A stretch of DNA of 64,000 bases from Arion vulgaris. Lineage: Eukaryota > Mollusca > Gastropoda > Stylommatophora > Arionidae. Below the pieces are notes generated by a model. That model did not search any database. It saw only the letters and a list, made by a program, of their open reading frames with translations, and had not been told where the DNA came from. The position numbers and the translations under genes were made by a program. Below are positions 1 through 12,570 of this stretch, piece by piece. The DNA is taken from contig CM036753.1 in NCBI GenBank assembly GCA_020796225.1, positions 310,001 to 374,000 of the forward strand, read 5' to 3'. Every line of letters begins with the position of its first letter. Positions within the stretch are counted from its first letter, which is position 1.

Positions 1-280
1 GAGACCATACGATGTTGTTTACAATCCAAGATGGCTGCTATTTCCATGGCAACCCGATAATTTATTAATGCAAAAGATATATATAAAAATTCAGTTACAC
101 TTGGGTTGTGATTGAGCTCATTATCGCCTAAGCTACAGATGCCCACATTTATGAATAGAGAATTGTGAATGGAAAATTGTTTAATAACTGTTTGCAAACT
201 AGCATCATGATCATTCATTGGAAAAATATATGTCCTTTTGTGGTCACAGGTTATCCTAGAATGGCTGGTAAACTCTGTTT
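1..280. other. Unassigned AT-rich sequence
   Basis: No ORF, RNA gene or repeat could be recognised here. If PI4K2 continues on the minus strand, this stretch belongs to its intron downstream of the 5804-6004 exon. Confidence 0.4.
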
Positions 281-1715
281 CACTTTTTATTTCTAGCATA
301 AGCCATGATGATATGTATTCATTATTGTCTACACCTCACTTTTTATTTCTAGCATAGGCCATGATGATATGTATTCATTATTGTCTACACCTCACTTTTT
401 ATTTCTAGCATAGGCCATGATGATATGTATTCATTATTGTCTACACTTCACTTTTTATTTCTAGCATAAGCCATGATGATATGTATTCATTATTGTCTAC
501 ACCTTTACTTTTATTTCTAGCATAGGCCATGATGATATGTATTCATTATTGTCTACCACTTATTTGTTACATTAACTTTTTATTTCTAGCATAGGCCATG
601 ATGATATGTATTCATTATTGTCTACACTTAACACTTTTTATTTCTAGCATAGGCCATGATGATATGTATTCATTATTGTCTACACTTCACTTTTTATTTC
701 TAGCATAGGCCATGATGATATGTATTCATTATTATCTACACTTCACTTTTATTTCTAGCATAAGCCATGATGATATGTATTCATTATTGTCTACACTTCA
801 CTTTTTATTTCTAGCATAGGCCATGATGATATGTATTCATTATTGTCTACACTTCACTTTTTATTTCTAGCATAGGCCATGATGATATGTATTCATTATT
901 ATCTACACCTCACTTTTTATTTCTAGCATAGGCCATGATGATATGTATTCATTATTGTCTACACCTCACTTTTTATTTCTAGCATAGGCCATGATGATAT
1001 GTATTCATTATTGTCTACACTTAACACTTTTTATTTCTAGCATAGGCCATGATGATATGTATTCATTATTGTCTACACTTAACACTTTTTATTTCTAGCA
1101 TAAGCCATGATGATATGTATTCATTATTGTCTACACTTCACTTTTTATTTCTAGCATAGGCCATGATGATATGTATTCATTATTGCTACTTCACTTATTT
1201 CTAGCAGCCATGATATGTATTCATTATTGTCTACACTTCACTTATTTCTAGCATAGGCCATGAAAATGTATTCATTATTGTCTACACTTCACTTTTTATT
1301 TCTAGCATAGGCCATGATGATATGTATTCATTATTGTCTACACTTCACTTTTTATTTCTAGCATAGGCCATGATGATATGTATTCATTATTGTCTACATA
1401 CTTTATTTCTGCAAGATGATGATATGTATTCATTTCTACACTCACTTTTATTTCTAGCATAGGCCATGATGATATGTATTCATTATTATCTACACTTCAC
1501 TTTTATTTCTAGCATAGGCCATGATGATATGTATTCATTATTATCTACACTTCACTTTTATTTCTAGCATAGGCCATGATGATATGTATTCATTATTGTC
1601 TACACTCACTTTTATTTCTAGCATAGCTGATGATATGTATTCATTATGCTCACATTTATTTCTAGCATAACATGATGATATGTATTCATTATTATCTACA
1701 CTTCACTTTTAAGTG
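281..1715. repeat. 56-bp minisatellite, about 25 copies
   Basis: Tandem copies of a roughly 56-bp unit built around CTTTTTATTTCTAGCATAGG and CCATGATGATATGTATTCAT. Units differ by single bases and small deletions. Several units between 1180 and 1680 are shortened and more diverged, as expected at the edge of an array. Every unit carries a pyrimidine tract followed by TAG on the plus strand, which looks like a 3' splice site. Confidence 0.95.
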
Positions 1716-1968
1716 GTTTTCAGTTAATATAAATGTTGAATAGGAACAGAAAGTAATAGGACGGCAGCAAAATATGTCCAATCATTAAAACAATATGTCC
1801 TTGCGATAAGCCTTGCAGACCTTTAAATTATCGCCTTATACACAATTAGTTAATGTTGAATCCATATTCATCTTGTTTTTATCTTGCAGTTTCTGTTCAC
1901 TGTCAGCCAACAATACTGGTCCATACAAATATCTGAGATCATTATTTTGTCATTTATATATATTCAAG
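1716..1968. other. Unassigned sequence
   Basis: Single-copy-looking AT-rich DNA between the 56-bp array and a LINE tail. No coding signal was seen. Confidence 0.4.
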
Positions 1969-2135
1969 TCGAACTAGATGCCTGAGAGGCAGAGTGAGAG
2001 GTGTGTTTAATCAGCGAGCCACAGGAACCATCAGTATGCATACTCTACGATATCTGTTGGAGGAGACTGAGCACCTATGGGTCTGCCCTGAGTGCAATGA
2101 CGTCAGTTTAGTAACCAATAACCAATTTATATATA
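1969..2135 (+). mobile_element. 3' end of an RNase H-type LINE
   Basis: The sequence closely matches the 3' end of the LINE at 8376-10620. It encodes CLRGRVRGVFNQ, followed in the same frame by a tail with TEHLWVCPECND, a Cys-x2-Cys motif. It ends in AACCAATAACCAAT. In this copy the codon after FNQ is CGA, whereas the longer copy has TGA at that point, so this fragment keeps the original C-terminal reading frame. Only the last ~160 bases are present, the usual result of 5' truncation during LINE integration. Confidence 0.85.
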
Positions 2136-2184
2136 TATAGCCCTGGCATGTCTTTAGTTTCTTTTAAAATGTGTAAAGTGTATA

Positions 2185-2355
2185 TGTTAAAGAGATATGG
2201 TGGCATCATATGTTAAAGAGATATGGTGGCATCATATGTTAAAGAGATATGGTGGCATCATATGTTAAAGAGATATGGTGGCATCATATTTAAAGATATG
2301 GTGGCATCATATGTTAAAAGATATGGTGGCATCATATGTTGAAGAGATATGTGCA
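2185..2355. repeat. 26-bp minisatellite, about 6-7 copies
   Basis: Tandem units of GTTAAAGAGATATGGTGGCATCATAT with small deletions in the last copies. Confidence 0.9.
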
Positions 2356-2409
2356 TCAACACTCTTCTCTTACACTTCTTTTATATCAATATGAAAACAA
2401 TAGTTTTCA

Positions 2410-3025
2410 TTTTTTACTGTCGATACTTGTCCATCCCAGTATAGATTCATGATTAGTTTCATGTCTGTTTTATCTTACTGTCGATACTTGTCCATCCCAG
2501 TATAGATTCATGATTAGTTTCATGTCTGTTTTATCTTACTGTCGATACTTGTCCATCCCAGTATAGATTCATGATTAGTTTCATGTCTGTTTCATCTTAC
2601 TGTCGATACTTGTCCATCCCAGTATAGATTCATGATTAGTTTCATGTCTGTTTTATCTTACTGTCGATACTTGTCCATCCCAGTATAGATTCATGATTAG
2701 TTTCATGTCTGTTTCATCTTACTGTCGATACTTGTCTATCCCAGTATTGATTCATGATTAGTTTCATGTCTGTTTCATCTTACTGTCGATACTTGTCTAT
2801 CCCAGTATAGATTCATGATTAGTTTCATGTCTGTTTCATCTTACTGTCGATACTTGTCCATCCCAGTATAGATTCATGATTAGTTTCATGTCTGTTTCAT
2901 CTTACTGTCGATACTTGTCCATCCCAGTATAGATTCATGATTAGTTTCATGTCTGTTTCATCTTACTGTCGATACTTGTCCATCCCAGTATAGATTCATG
3001 ATTAGTTTCATGCCTGTTTCATCCA
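2410..3025. repeat. 61-bp minisatellite, about 10 copies
   Basis: Highly uniform units containing TACTGTCGATACTTGTCCAT and GATTCATGATTAGTTTCATG. The period measured between successive TACTG starts is 61 bp. Copies differ at only a few positions (CCATC/CTATC, TTTTAT/TTTCAT). Confidence 0.95.
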
Positions 3026-3169
3026 AGCCCATTTCTTGGTGGTACCTATTCTTATTACTCTCCAAAAAAGCAATATTTTTACACAATAGCATCTTTAAAT
3101 CACTGGTGTCTTACAAATGGTTGTTAAATACTCCATGATTTATACACTACATCTGCCAACTTGTTTTCA

Positions 3170-3520
3170 TGCATCCACACACACACAGAGACCCACATAT
3201 ATCCACACACACAGAGACCCATATATATCCTTACACACAGAGGCACACATATATCCTCCACACAGAGACACATATATCCACACACACAGAGACACACATA
3301 TACCCATACACACAGAATCCATATACCATACACACATATATCCATACACACAGACACACATATATCCACACATGCAGACACACATATGTCCACACACACC
3401 CACATATGTCCTCACACAGAGACACACCACATTAATCCACACACAGAGACACACTTATATCATCATACAGACACACATATATCCACACACACAGAGACAC
3501 ACATATATACTCACACAGGG
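3170..3520. repeat. Imperfect CA-rich minisatellite, left part
   Basis: Loose tandem array of units such as CACACACAGAGACACACATA followed by TATCC. The same array resumes at 4690-4945, so the two parts are probably one array split by the element at 3521-4690. The long ORFs here in several frames are products of the repeat and not genes. Confidence 0.9.
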
Positions 3521-4690
3521 CCGAAGGCGCAGTGGGATGTTGCGCCAGGGTTAGTGAAGGGGAACTAATCAAAACCCTGTGCCCCACTTTCAAGTGGTGA
3601 CCCTGGAAACAGACTTTGGCTCCAGTCTGGCTAAGGGTGTAACAGGGATCAAATGAGAGCCACAGGTAGTGGTAGCAGTGCAAGCACGTAAAAGCAATGC
3701 AGGTTCAAAATTATAAACACAATGCACGCATCTACTGGCCGTTGTCGAAAGACACAAATGCCAAGTTTTGCAGAAACATATGAATACAGCAAAGTACGAG
3801 ACATCACCAAACAAATGCTAGCTCCTCCGGAGTAAATGACTGCACCAAAATTAAAGGGATGAGAGGTGAAAACTGGAAAGCACAGCAGTGGCATGGAACC
3901 CAGTAAAAAACAATGGTCTTGGTGTTCCTGAAACACACTGTAACTCATCGTGTCAATACATGGGAAGATTGCTGTAAACTCCGTACATGAAACCAAGCGC
4001 AGAGAAATCTATTGGGTAAAGTTGGCCGAACGCAAATTCTAAAGTTGCGTTTTAGTACCTAACGAAACTACCTCCATGGTACAACCGTGCAAGGTACTGT
4101 CGCATTTACAACTAACATCCCCGGAGGAACTGAGGTGGGTGATATTGGCGAGCGCAAAATTTCAGTTGCATTGCTAGCGCCGATTGAAACTACCTTTTAG
4201 AATATCTGTGCGCAGTCCCAGTCTAGTGTTTCCTGGGGACAGGGAAAATGCAGGGTAAACACTTGCAAATTGTCAAGTGCCGACTCATGCCCCGAAATGG
4301 CAGAGAATACTCCTACTCAGGATAAACTCACTGTGGATAGAAAAGTAAAGCCGATAAAGCAAAGGCTTGACCCAAACATTGACTAAAGGCAATACTTTTC
4401 GGACACCGATCATCCTACACAGAGTGAGATGACACCCAACCACCATGGCTCAGACCAGAGATGATCGTAAAGGCATAGATCCAGGTCCAAATATACGGCA
4501 GAAGGGATTGACCTAGGGCGAGCTGCCCTAGTAAATAAACAGCTGGTTGAAACACACCACTGAAGGATAAGCACCTGAGCTCCAACTGGTACTGAAGGTT
4601 GAGAGCGTACACCCTAATTGGTGTCTGGCTGTTTATATATCACATTAGAATGATAAAAACAGCCGTAAAGAACGATCGCAGGAAGAAGAA
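3521..4690 (+). mobile_element. ~1.1-kb dispersed non-autonomous element, copy 1
   Basis: This copy aligns along its length with the elements at 30659-31759 (plus) and 23885-25012 (minus, incomplete). Shared landmarks are GCATCTACTGGCCG, ATGCTAGCTCC-CCGGAGTAAATGA, GGCTGTTTATATATCACA and the terminal AAAGAACGATCG. The 3' edge here reads CAGGAAGAAGAAA. It lies inside a CA-rich minisatellite that continues on both sides, so it inserted into that array. No long ORF and no known protein domain was found. On the minus strand GATATATAAAC, a TATA-box-like sequence, is conserved about 60 bases from the end. Confidence 0.75.
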
Positions 4691-4945
4691 ATCCTCACAC
4701 ACAGAGACACGCAATATATTCTCACACACAGACACCCACATATATCCTCACACACAGAGACCCACATATATCCTCACACACAGAAACACACATATATCCT
4801 CACACACAGAGACACACATATATCCTCATACACAGATACACACATATATCCTCACACAGACACACATATATCCTCACACAGACACCCACATATATCCTCA
4901 CACACAGAGACCACATATGCCCTCACACAGAAACCTTCATATAAT
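4690..4945. repeat. Imperfect CA-rich minisatellite, right part
   Basis: Units such as CCTCACACACAGAGACCCAC followed by ATATAT. The composition and unit match 3170-3520, and the two halves flank the dispersed element. Confidence 0.9.
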
Positions 4946-5037
4946 CTTTACAATCAATCAAACCTTACAGTTATCATTGGAGCTGTGAAGTACCTATCCA
5001 GTGGTACAGCTCTACAGTACACTGGGACTGAAAGTGG

Positions 5038-5255
5038 ACAACTACTGCTACTGTTACTGCTGGTACTACTACTACTGCTGCTGTTACTGCTGGTACTACT
5101 ACTACTGCTAATAGTACTGCTACTACTACTGCTGCTATTACTTCTTCTACTATTAATACTACTACTGCTGCTGCTACTACTACTGCTGCTACTACTACTG
5201 CGGCTATTACTGCTGCTGCTAATACTACTAATACTACTGCTGCTACTACTAATCT
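5038..5255. repeat. CTA/CTG trinucleotide repeat
   Basis: A run of CTA, CTG and related triplets about 215 bases long. It translates as poly-leucine on the plus strand and an alanine/valine-rich string on the minus strand. It is a microsatellite and not a signal peptide or membrane protein gene. Confidence 0.95.
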
Positions 5256-5359
5256 TCTCCTGTAACCCACAAAAAGTTGTTGCTTCTATGTGTTCATGAC
5301 AAGCTGTACCATTTATTCAGTAGAATATTGACTAGTTATAGCATTGATATCATCAAAGT

Positions 5360-6240
<881 letters not shown>

Positions 6241-6714
6241 AACAACACTTTCTGCAAACAGAACTGTCACTACATTATTGTATTCAATACAAGCATATTC
6301 AATACAGGCTTAACAACAGTCTGCCATTTTATAATGTGGGTATGTATGTGAGCTCTAGTAGCAATCAAAGCATTTGTTGTTAACACTTAGAGACATACAC
6401 GGACAGAAAACTATCCCAGGCAGCAACGGCAAAATGAAAATTGCAATTCCCTGACTTAACCTGCTGGATCTTGCTAGATGGCTTTTATTCATAGCAGCTT
6501 CTGTCAGAGTGCAACAGTAGAGATATCCATTGTCTCTAAGCTAAGACAAATTGTGCTCATCCAATCATCAAAATATGTCAATCTGACACAAATTATTTAT
6601 TGATATCAGAGTGCTTGCTGTAAGAATTTATGCTAAAGACTGTCCATCACTTATGCATTCCTGACACAGAACACAAAATGGAGTGTACACTCTATTTCAC
6701 GGGGAGATACAAAC

Positions 6715-6905
6715 TCAAAGAACAATGCTGCTCCGATACAATGGGTACAAAGCAAAAGGCCGGCCACGCAAAAGATGGACCTCAGAGATAACAGATGCGA
6801 CGAAAGAGACTATTTACAAAGTGCATAATAGGGCCCATTTAAGAAATCTCTTCCTGACCTGATGCTGTGAGGCAAACAGGTTTCGAGAAAGAAAGAAAGA
6901 TACAA
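6715..6905 (+). mobile_element. LINE 3' end, same family as 5360-5765
   Basis: About 180 bases match 5588-5765, including CAATGCTGCTCCGATACAAT, GGCCACGCAAAAGATGGACC and GATGCTGTGAGGCAAACAGG, and end in AAAGAAAGAAAG. In the original reading frame it would encode the basic GRPRKRWTSE-like C-terminus of the LINE. It is a severely truncated insertion. Confidence 0.8.
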
Positions 6906-7030
6906 ATAATGTGTCTCCCAAAGCAACTGAGGCACTTGTTTCTAACTTTAACTGATCTCCCAGAATACTTATGTTGGCACTGCACCACAGCTTGAATACA
7001 CATGAGTACCAATAGATCACATCAGCTGCA

Positions 7031-7318
7031 GGAGACCTCTATCCAAAAAGACTGCAGTTGTGGTTCTCCTTCTTCTTCGCTTTCGTTCTTTACGACCAAT
7101 TTTAATCACTCTTTGTGATATGTTTGATCTTTTCCAAGAACGTGTATACGTTGCACATTGGTTTGGTAGGTCCCTAAACGCATAAACTTCTACACGCTTA
7201 GGACATGTGCATCCGATTTCAGCCAAACCTCCTTAGTCGCCTCTTATGACATGCATGGCAGGTAACAGTGGTTCTATTCATTATACCCCAAATTTGGGCC
7301 CGGTAACCACTCTGGCGA
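7031..7318 (-). mobile_element. SINE-like element with GTCGTAAGAGGCGACT-type head
   Basis: On the minus strand the element starts near GCCAGAGTGGTTACCGGG, contains a core like CATGTCATAAGAGGCGACTA, and ends in TGGTCGTAAAGAACGAAAGC followed by AAG-rich sequence. The head matches 16975-17108 and, more distantly, 26740-26985. The 3' end resembles the end of the ~1.1-kb dispersed elements (GCCGTAAAGAACGATCGC). AGAGTGG near the start recalls a polymerase III A box, but I could not place a convincing B box, so a tRNA origin is unproven. Confidence 0.65.
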
Positions 7319-7319
7319 T

Positions 7320-8375
7320 TTTGTGGTTCTTAATCTAAACACTTTCCGGGAGACAAGAGCTCAGCGATGACCATATACTATATAATGTTTCTACAGGGAA
7401 GAAACATAAAATCTAACCTGTAGTCACAGTATGATGACTGTCAGTTATAGGGAGCGTGAAACCTGAACAAAATGTACAGGTGAAAACAGATTTGGTGCAA
7501 ATATGGCAACTTTGCTGTCAACTAGCAGCACAACATATGTTCTACTCATTAATTTCAATTATCAAGAGTGTTCTATAAGTGATTATTCTATGGAGAAATG
7601 TGATAATGGCCACTGTCAGACTGGAGAAATTGTAACACATGAACAACTAGTGTCATGAGAATAAAGTAAATATCTTAATATTTACAAGTAGCTGTGCTTT
7701 TAATACTAACTCAACATTAGATAGCAGAAGGAAGTCAGCAACAGAATTAATTTGAAGCTTAGGAGAGAGTACTTTGTAGAGTTTGATGACTGCTTGAGTG
7801 TCGTTTAGGCAATTTACAAAATGACAATACCAACTTGGTTTGGTATTCACTGTGCTGTAATGACTTTTAATACTGTTCTGGTGGTCTTGGTAAAAGTATA
7901 CCCTTATTGTGCATGTGAATTAACTTTCTCTGCCAGCATCTTGCAGGTAATTAAAAAATGTAGATTACAAATAATAGTTTATTTTCTACTATCCTGTCTG
8001 ACGAAATCTTCGAAACAATCTATGATATAATATAGCAAATACTAACACAATGAAAATATGACTATATGTCAATGTAACTAAGTCAATGTAAGGTTCTCCA
8101 GTGCTAGTAATACCCCAAAGAACATTCATGATATTATGGCTGGCAGTCAGCTTTATCACCCTTTTCTGTCTGTTCCCCGAAACGATGAAGGAATCCCTGC
8201 CCCTTTTCTGCATCTGTTTTCAATACGGCTTCTGACGAGTCACGTAAATTAGGAAAAGACTGGCTGGTAGTTGCGATGAAACTGCCAGAATTGAATTGAT
8301 CTAGCGACTTGTCACCACAGACTTGTGTTATGAAAGTCTCCCATAACCCCTCTTTGCCTCACTAGCCAATTCTTT
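7320..8375. other. Unassigned PI4K2 intron sequence
   Basis: AT-rich DNA with only short spurious ORFs. The last ~140 bases before the LINE at 8376 may be a badly decayed part of the same LINE, but I cannot support a translation. Confidence 0.4.
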
Positions 8376-9785
8376 GAACTTAATAACAAAGGAGGATGTT
8401 GTTAATGCACTCAAAGCAAGCCACAGCACCGCTCCAGGGCCTGATGGTGTCCAATACATCACACCAAACAGCTTGACGAGACCGTTATTAATGCAGTTGT
8501 GATGCATTTTAACAAAAGTGTACAGAATGATGCGTTACCCGAGGATTGGCTTCATAGCTATTTACGACCGCTCCATAAACATGTGAAGGATCCTAAACTG
8601 CTCAGCAGTTACCGCATACTCACCTTGTAAAATGTATATGGCAAATTACTAGAGAAAAAAGTGGCCAGAAAGATAATGTGTCACTTAGAGAATGACCACA
8701 TCCTCCCTGACACTTTGGGTAGCTACCGCCCAATGAAAGGGACATGGGACAATGCTGACAGGTTTGCTTATGATGTTTATGAAGGCTTCCAATCCAAGCA
8801 AGAAACTGTTGCTGTGACCATCGACTTGGAGGATGCTTATAACAAGGTGAATTTTTCAATAATGGCACGTTCTTTGCTTAAATGTGAGGTTAATCCTTGG
8901 CTGGTGAACTGGATAGCTGCTTCTCTAATGGAGAGAACCGTTGCACTACGTTTAGGAACATGGACTTCGGATCCTGCACATATATGCCCGGGATTACCCC
9001 AGGGTTCTCCTCCCTCACCTGTGTTTAATATTTACACAGAAAATGTAGCTAAAATTCAGCCAACCAGGTTGGGTCGGACATTGACATTTTCAAATGATAT
9101 CTTAATATATAGGACTGGGTCAGATAGACGAGAGATGGTCGACGACATTTAGAAAACATTGCATACCTTCTCGTGTTGGTGTAGAGAGTCTCGCTCTCAG
9201 GTCAATCCTGAAAAAGCGTGTATGTTGTGGTGCTCGTTGAATAATCACATAGTCAAGGCTGACCTGCCCCGTGTAATCTTTGATGAACATACCATCGAGC
9301 GCAGTGGCAGGCTCCGTTATCTTGGAATAACTTTTGATCGCAGTCTATCTTTCAAACACCATGTTGAACAGACGATACAGCTTTGCAAGCATGGCCTTGG
9401 GGCTCTCAAAGTTATGGTAGCCACACACCTTGAGCAGAGACTACTTGTTCTTTTGTTCGATCGACTGGTTATGTCCGTGGTAGATTATGGACATGGCATT
9501 CTTACGATATCAAGATCACAATGTGAACGACTCGAACGGGTTCAGAATGAAGGTATGCGTATAGTCATGGGCTGCACTAGAGATACCCCCATTGTTAAGA
9601 TGAGATATATGCTTGGCCTTCTGTCACTACACTCCCATCATGCAATCGCCCAAACCAAGGCATATATATGCGGGTTACTGCGGATAAGAGACATCCACTG
9701 CACAAGAACACTAATGATGTTAAGGCACGAGAATCATGACGTGGCATGTCGTTGGTGGCATAGGCTGAGAGAACAATTGGCCAGG
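8376..9785 (+). pseudogene. RNase H-type LINE: reverse transcriptase part
   Basis: Non-LTR retrotransposon reverse transcriptase, the enzyme for target-primed reverse transcription. Visible blocks in order are APGPDGVQYI (finger region, 8420s), ALPEDWL and LLSSYRILTL (8530-8625), VTIDLEDAYNKV (motif A, 8815-8850), GLPQGSPPSPVFN (motif B, ~8990-9030), and the connection region ending RLRYLGITFDRSLSFKHHV (~9310-9365). Motif C reads FSNDIL where FADDIL is expected, so one catalytic aspartate has changed to asparagine. The related fragment at 30488 still has FADDIL. The frame is broken by a frameshift near 8495, a TAA at about 8626 and a TAG at 9150. No endonuclease domain is present, so the copy is 5'-truncated. 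It lies in the same orientation as the 9785-10620 RNase H part. Confidence 0.9.
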
Positions 9786-10625
9786 TGACTACGGTTGCAA
9801 CCCTGCCAAAAGGGGAAGAATGGATCTCAACAGATGGTAGTATGACCAACTATCTCAACGTTATCATTACTCTTGGAAGAGAATGTAGATATTGGGGCAA
9901 CATGAAGGTTGATCTTGCAGTTAAGCAGCTGATAGAAGATAATGCAAGGGATGATGATGTTGTTGTATATACCGATCGGTCGGTTCATCGTGGTGAGAAG
10001 TCCGGCTGGGGTTTCTTGGCTAATGTGCGTCGTAGGGTTGTTGCAGAGCGAAGTGGGGCATACAGGACAACTACTTCTAGTATGAGAATGGAGATTGAGG
10101 CCGTTACTGCTGCCCTCCATTGGATCTCTGGGACTTCATTTACTGGGGCCATTGTTGTATCAGACTCTCAGTCAATGCTTCACAAGATCCAGAGGGGCAG
10201 GTTTCAGTATGAGTGGATGTCGTCTATAGAAGTTTCTAGCCTCCAGAGGTTTAAGTGGATATACTGTCCTGGGCATGCGGGTGTTTACGGTAATGAGAAA
10301 GCGGACAGGCTTGCATCAACAACCTCGATTGTTGGGGAGTTGAAGATGGATAAGAGGGATGCTTTTCGGTCTCTTCGCGACTGTCTGTTGGATGAGAACA
10401 CTAAAATAGATGTTGAATCGATCCAGCGATTTAGGCAGTTTGGAGTTACCCATTGTACAAGTAGAACTGGATGCCTGAAGGGCAGAGTGAGAGGTGTGTT
10501 TAATCAGTGAACCACGGGAATCATCAGTATGCATACTCTTCTATATCTGCTGGGGGAGACTGAGCACCTATGGATCTGCCCTGAGTGCAATGACATCAGT
10601 TTAGTAACCAATACCAATAACCAAT
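9785..10625 (+). pseudogene. RNase H-type LINE: RNase H domain and 3' tail
   Basis: The 241-codon ORF holds a complete-looking ribonuclease H domain: Asp64 in YTDRSV, Glu103 in RMEIEA, Asp127 in VSDSQS, His164 in PGHAGVYGN and Asp174 in EKADRLA. These form the D-E-D(-H-)D set of retrotransposon RNase H, which removes RNA from the first-strand hybrid. The ORF stops at TGA (10508-10510) after GVFNQ. The homologous fragment at 1969-2135 has CGA at that position and reads on into HLWVCPECND. The same sequence is still visible here after the stop as HLWICPECND, so the stop is a CGA to TGA change. The element ends around ACCAATACCAATAACCAATA. The layout RT-RNase H-CPEC suggests the I/jockey group. 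Confidence 0.9.
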
Positions 10626-11105
10626 ACAGTAAAATCAGGATAAAAAATAAACATTTCAGAATTATGAAAAAAAAACCGGTTTGATGTAACTCATTCCGTA
10701 CTAACTGCAGCAGAGTGTGCAAAGATTGTCTATTAAAATAACCCAACTGCTGCACAATGTGCCAAATAATGTTTCAGGCAAAGTTAGAGCTAAACTTACA
10801 TCGACACATTCTGATCCAATTTTCAGTTTTAATTTACAGCAGAGCTATCTATTTCTACATCATGGTCAGATCAGGAGTTTAGTCCAATTTGTTCATTGAA
10901 TGAAATTTTTATATTTTTCAAGCTGGAAGATGTGAAAAAAAATTAATTCTGCCACATTGTCTTGTTCAATATGACAGTGAATGTGTTCACCAATGTTTGG
11001 GTCAGCATTTATCATTACGTTTCACTGAACACAAAATTGAATATATTGTGAGATTAAACATATCTGTTCTAGCTTCGAAACAAAATCAATATATTGTTCT
11101 CAATT
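10626..11105. other. Unassigned AT-rich intron sequence
   Basis: No feature recognised between two LINE relics, only short spurious ORFs. Confidence 0.4.
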
Positions 11106-11305
11106 TAGGATTTCTTGAAAGAACTATCTGAAATAGATAGAAAAAGAGAACAGCAATTGGGAAATAATGAAGTTAAAGAAGCAATAAAAATTAAAATAGA
11201 ACGAAATAAGACCTGGATAAGACCACGCTCAGAAGATGATTGTATTAAATATAGACTAGACAGGCAGAAATCGGCTAGAGTAATCAAGCAAGAGAAAGAA
11301 AAATC

Positions 11306-11450
11306 TTGCACAGGGTTTTACCCTATATGTCTCGGTCCCTCTCCGCAGAAACGGTATGCCACCTGCCAAGAGTATTGCATAAAGCACAAACTCTCCGGCA
11401 ACAATCCTAGGGGTCTCTGGGAAAAAAAGCACCATGAACAGAATGGCATG
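11306..11450 (-). mobile_element. tRNA-derived SINE, truncated copy
   Basis: Minus-strand fragment of the SINE seen in full at 30013-30271. The shared central part includes CCTAGGATTGTTGCCGG-like and TTTCTGCGGAGAGG-like sequences. The tRNA head is missing beyond the CTGTTCATGG region. It sits inside the LINE relic at 11107-12462. Confidence 0.8.
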
Positions 11451-11829
11451 GTCTGGAATAATTTGGCCAGGGCATGTGAGCTGTTTTCTCCGACTATAAG
11501 TGTCACCAAAACAGTGGTTTTATGTCAGGGAAATAATACATAACAAAATATCACTTTAAATGGTAACCATCTAACACAAGTTAAAAAAATCTGCTATCTT
11601 GGGTCCATAGTCACTGCCAGCTTTTTTCTTGATGAAGAAATCAACGCTCGAACAGGCAGCGCGCTACTACATTCAGCAAACTATCAAATAGAGCGTGGTA
11701 CCACACAAAATTAACATTGGAGACAAAGATTCAAATATATCGAGCCTGTATAATTAGCTCTTTACTATATGGCTCAGAAACATGGACAGCCTACACAAGG
11801 CATGAGGGTTTAAAAAGAGTTTAAAAGCC

Positions 11830-12056
11830 GAAGGATTGACTTCATTGCACCGGTTTTTACCCCATATGGCTCGGTCCTCTCCGCAGAAATGGCACGCCAC
11901 CTGCCGAGAGTATTGCACAAAGCACAAACTCCGTAGCTCCGACAACAATCCTAGGGGTCTCTGTAAAAAACTGCACTCGTGAACAGAAGGCCGCGGTCCG
12001 GACTCGAACCCACGACCCTGGACTCACAAGGCAAAGGGCTTAACCACTCAGCCACA
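11830..12056 (-). mobile_element. tRNA-Ser/Leu-like SINE
   Basis: Read on the minus strand it starts with GTGGCTGAGTGGTTAAGCCC (A box) and GGGTTCGAGTCCGGACCGCG (B box), a head like tRNA-Ser or tRNA-Leu. The conserved body follows, then an end like CTTTTAAACTC. It interrupts the LINE relic between its thumb and C-terminal parts. Four copies of this family are in the window (11306, 11830, 30013, 32341). Confidence 0.9.
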
Positions 12057-12477
12057 AGATTATGAACATCAGGTGGTACGACAAGATAACCAACTCTGAA
12101 GTACTGCAAAATGCAAACCTGCCTTCCATCACGGGCATGCTCAGCAGTAGAAGACTAAGATGGCTAGGGCATGTGCAAAGAATGGACAATTGCCGCATAC
12201 CAAAACAAATGTTGTTCTGTGAACTTTGGGAAGGGAAGAGGCACCAGGGCAGACCACTGCTTAGATATAAAGATGTCTGCAAGGCCTCAATTAATAACTT
12301 TTCTATCGGTCCCAGCAAATGGGAAAAACTAGCTGATGATCGAGATATATGGAAAGCAACATTACACAAAGGTGCAGAGTCTTTTGAAAATAGACTTGGG
12401 GATGAGCTGAAAGACAAGCGAAAACTCAGAAGTTGTCACAGTAAAACACTTGACAATTGACCGTCTTTAAAGAAGAA

Positions 12478-12570
12478 AAAGGCCATATATCAAGGAGATA
12501 TCTGTGTTTCAACTGAATTCTATGATCAGTATATGAGATATCTGTGTTACAACTGAATTCTATGATCAGT
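12478..12570. repeat. Short tandem duplication, about 43 bp x 2
   Basis: GATATCTGTGTTTCAACTGA and the following ATTCTATGATCAGT occur twice in tandem. A third diverged copy lies at about 13435-13470, so the duplication brackets the LINE piece at 12570-13425. Confidence 0.7.

Larger units (their letters stand above)
11107..12462 (+). pseudogene. Non-RNase H LINE relic broken by two SINEs
   Basis: Three blocks of one LINE protein can be followed in order. First is the linker between endonuclease and RT (RNKTWIRPRSEDDCIKYRLD, 11115-11305). After a SINE come the end of the palm and the thumb (FSPTISVTKTVVL, KKICYLGSIVTA, DEEINARTGS, then ETWTAYTRHE, about 11450-11815). After a second SINE comes the C-terminal region (MNIRWYDKITNSEVL, RRLRWLGHVQRMD, GRPLLRYKDVCK, 12060-12460). 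The polymerase core with motifs A-C is missing, so an internal deletion preceded or accompanied the first SINE. These motifs belong to the RTE/CR1-like proteins common in invertebrate genomes. Confidence 0.85.

Noticed and set aside
3117..3568. His/Thr-rich ORFs in several frames
   Set aside because: Products of the CA-rich minisatellite; all frames are open for the same reason.
4974..5299. Poly-Leu and Ala/Val-rich ORFs as membrane proteins or a signal peptide
   Set aside because: They result from the CTA/CTG microsatellite.
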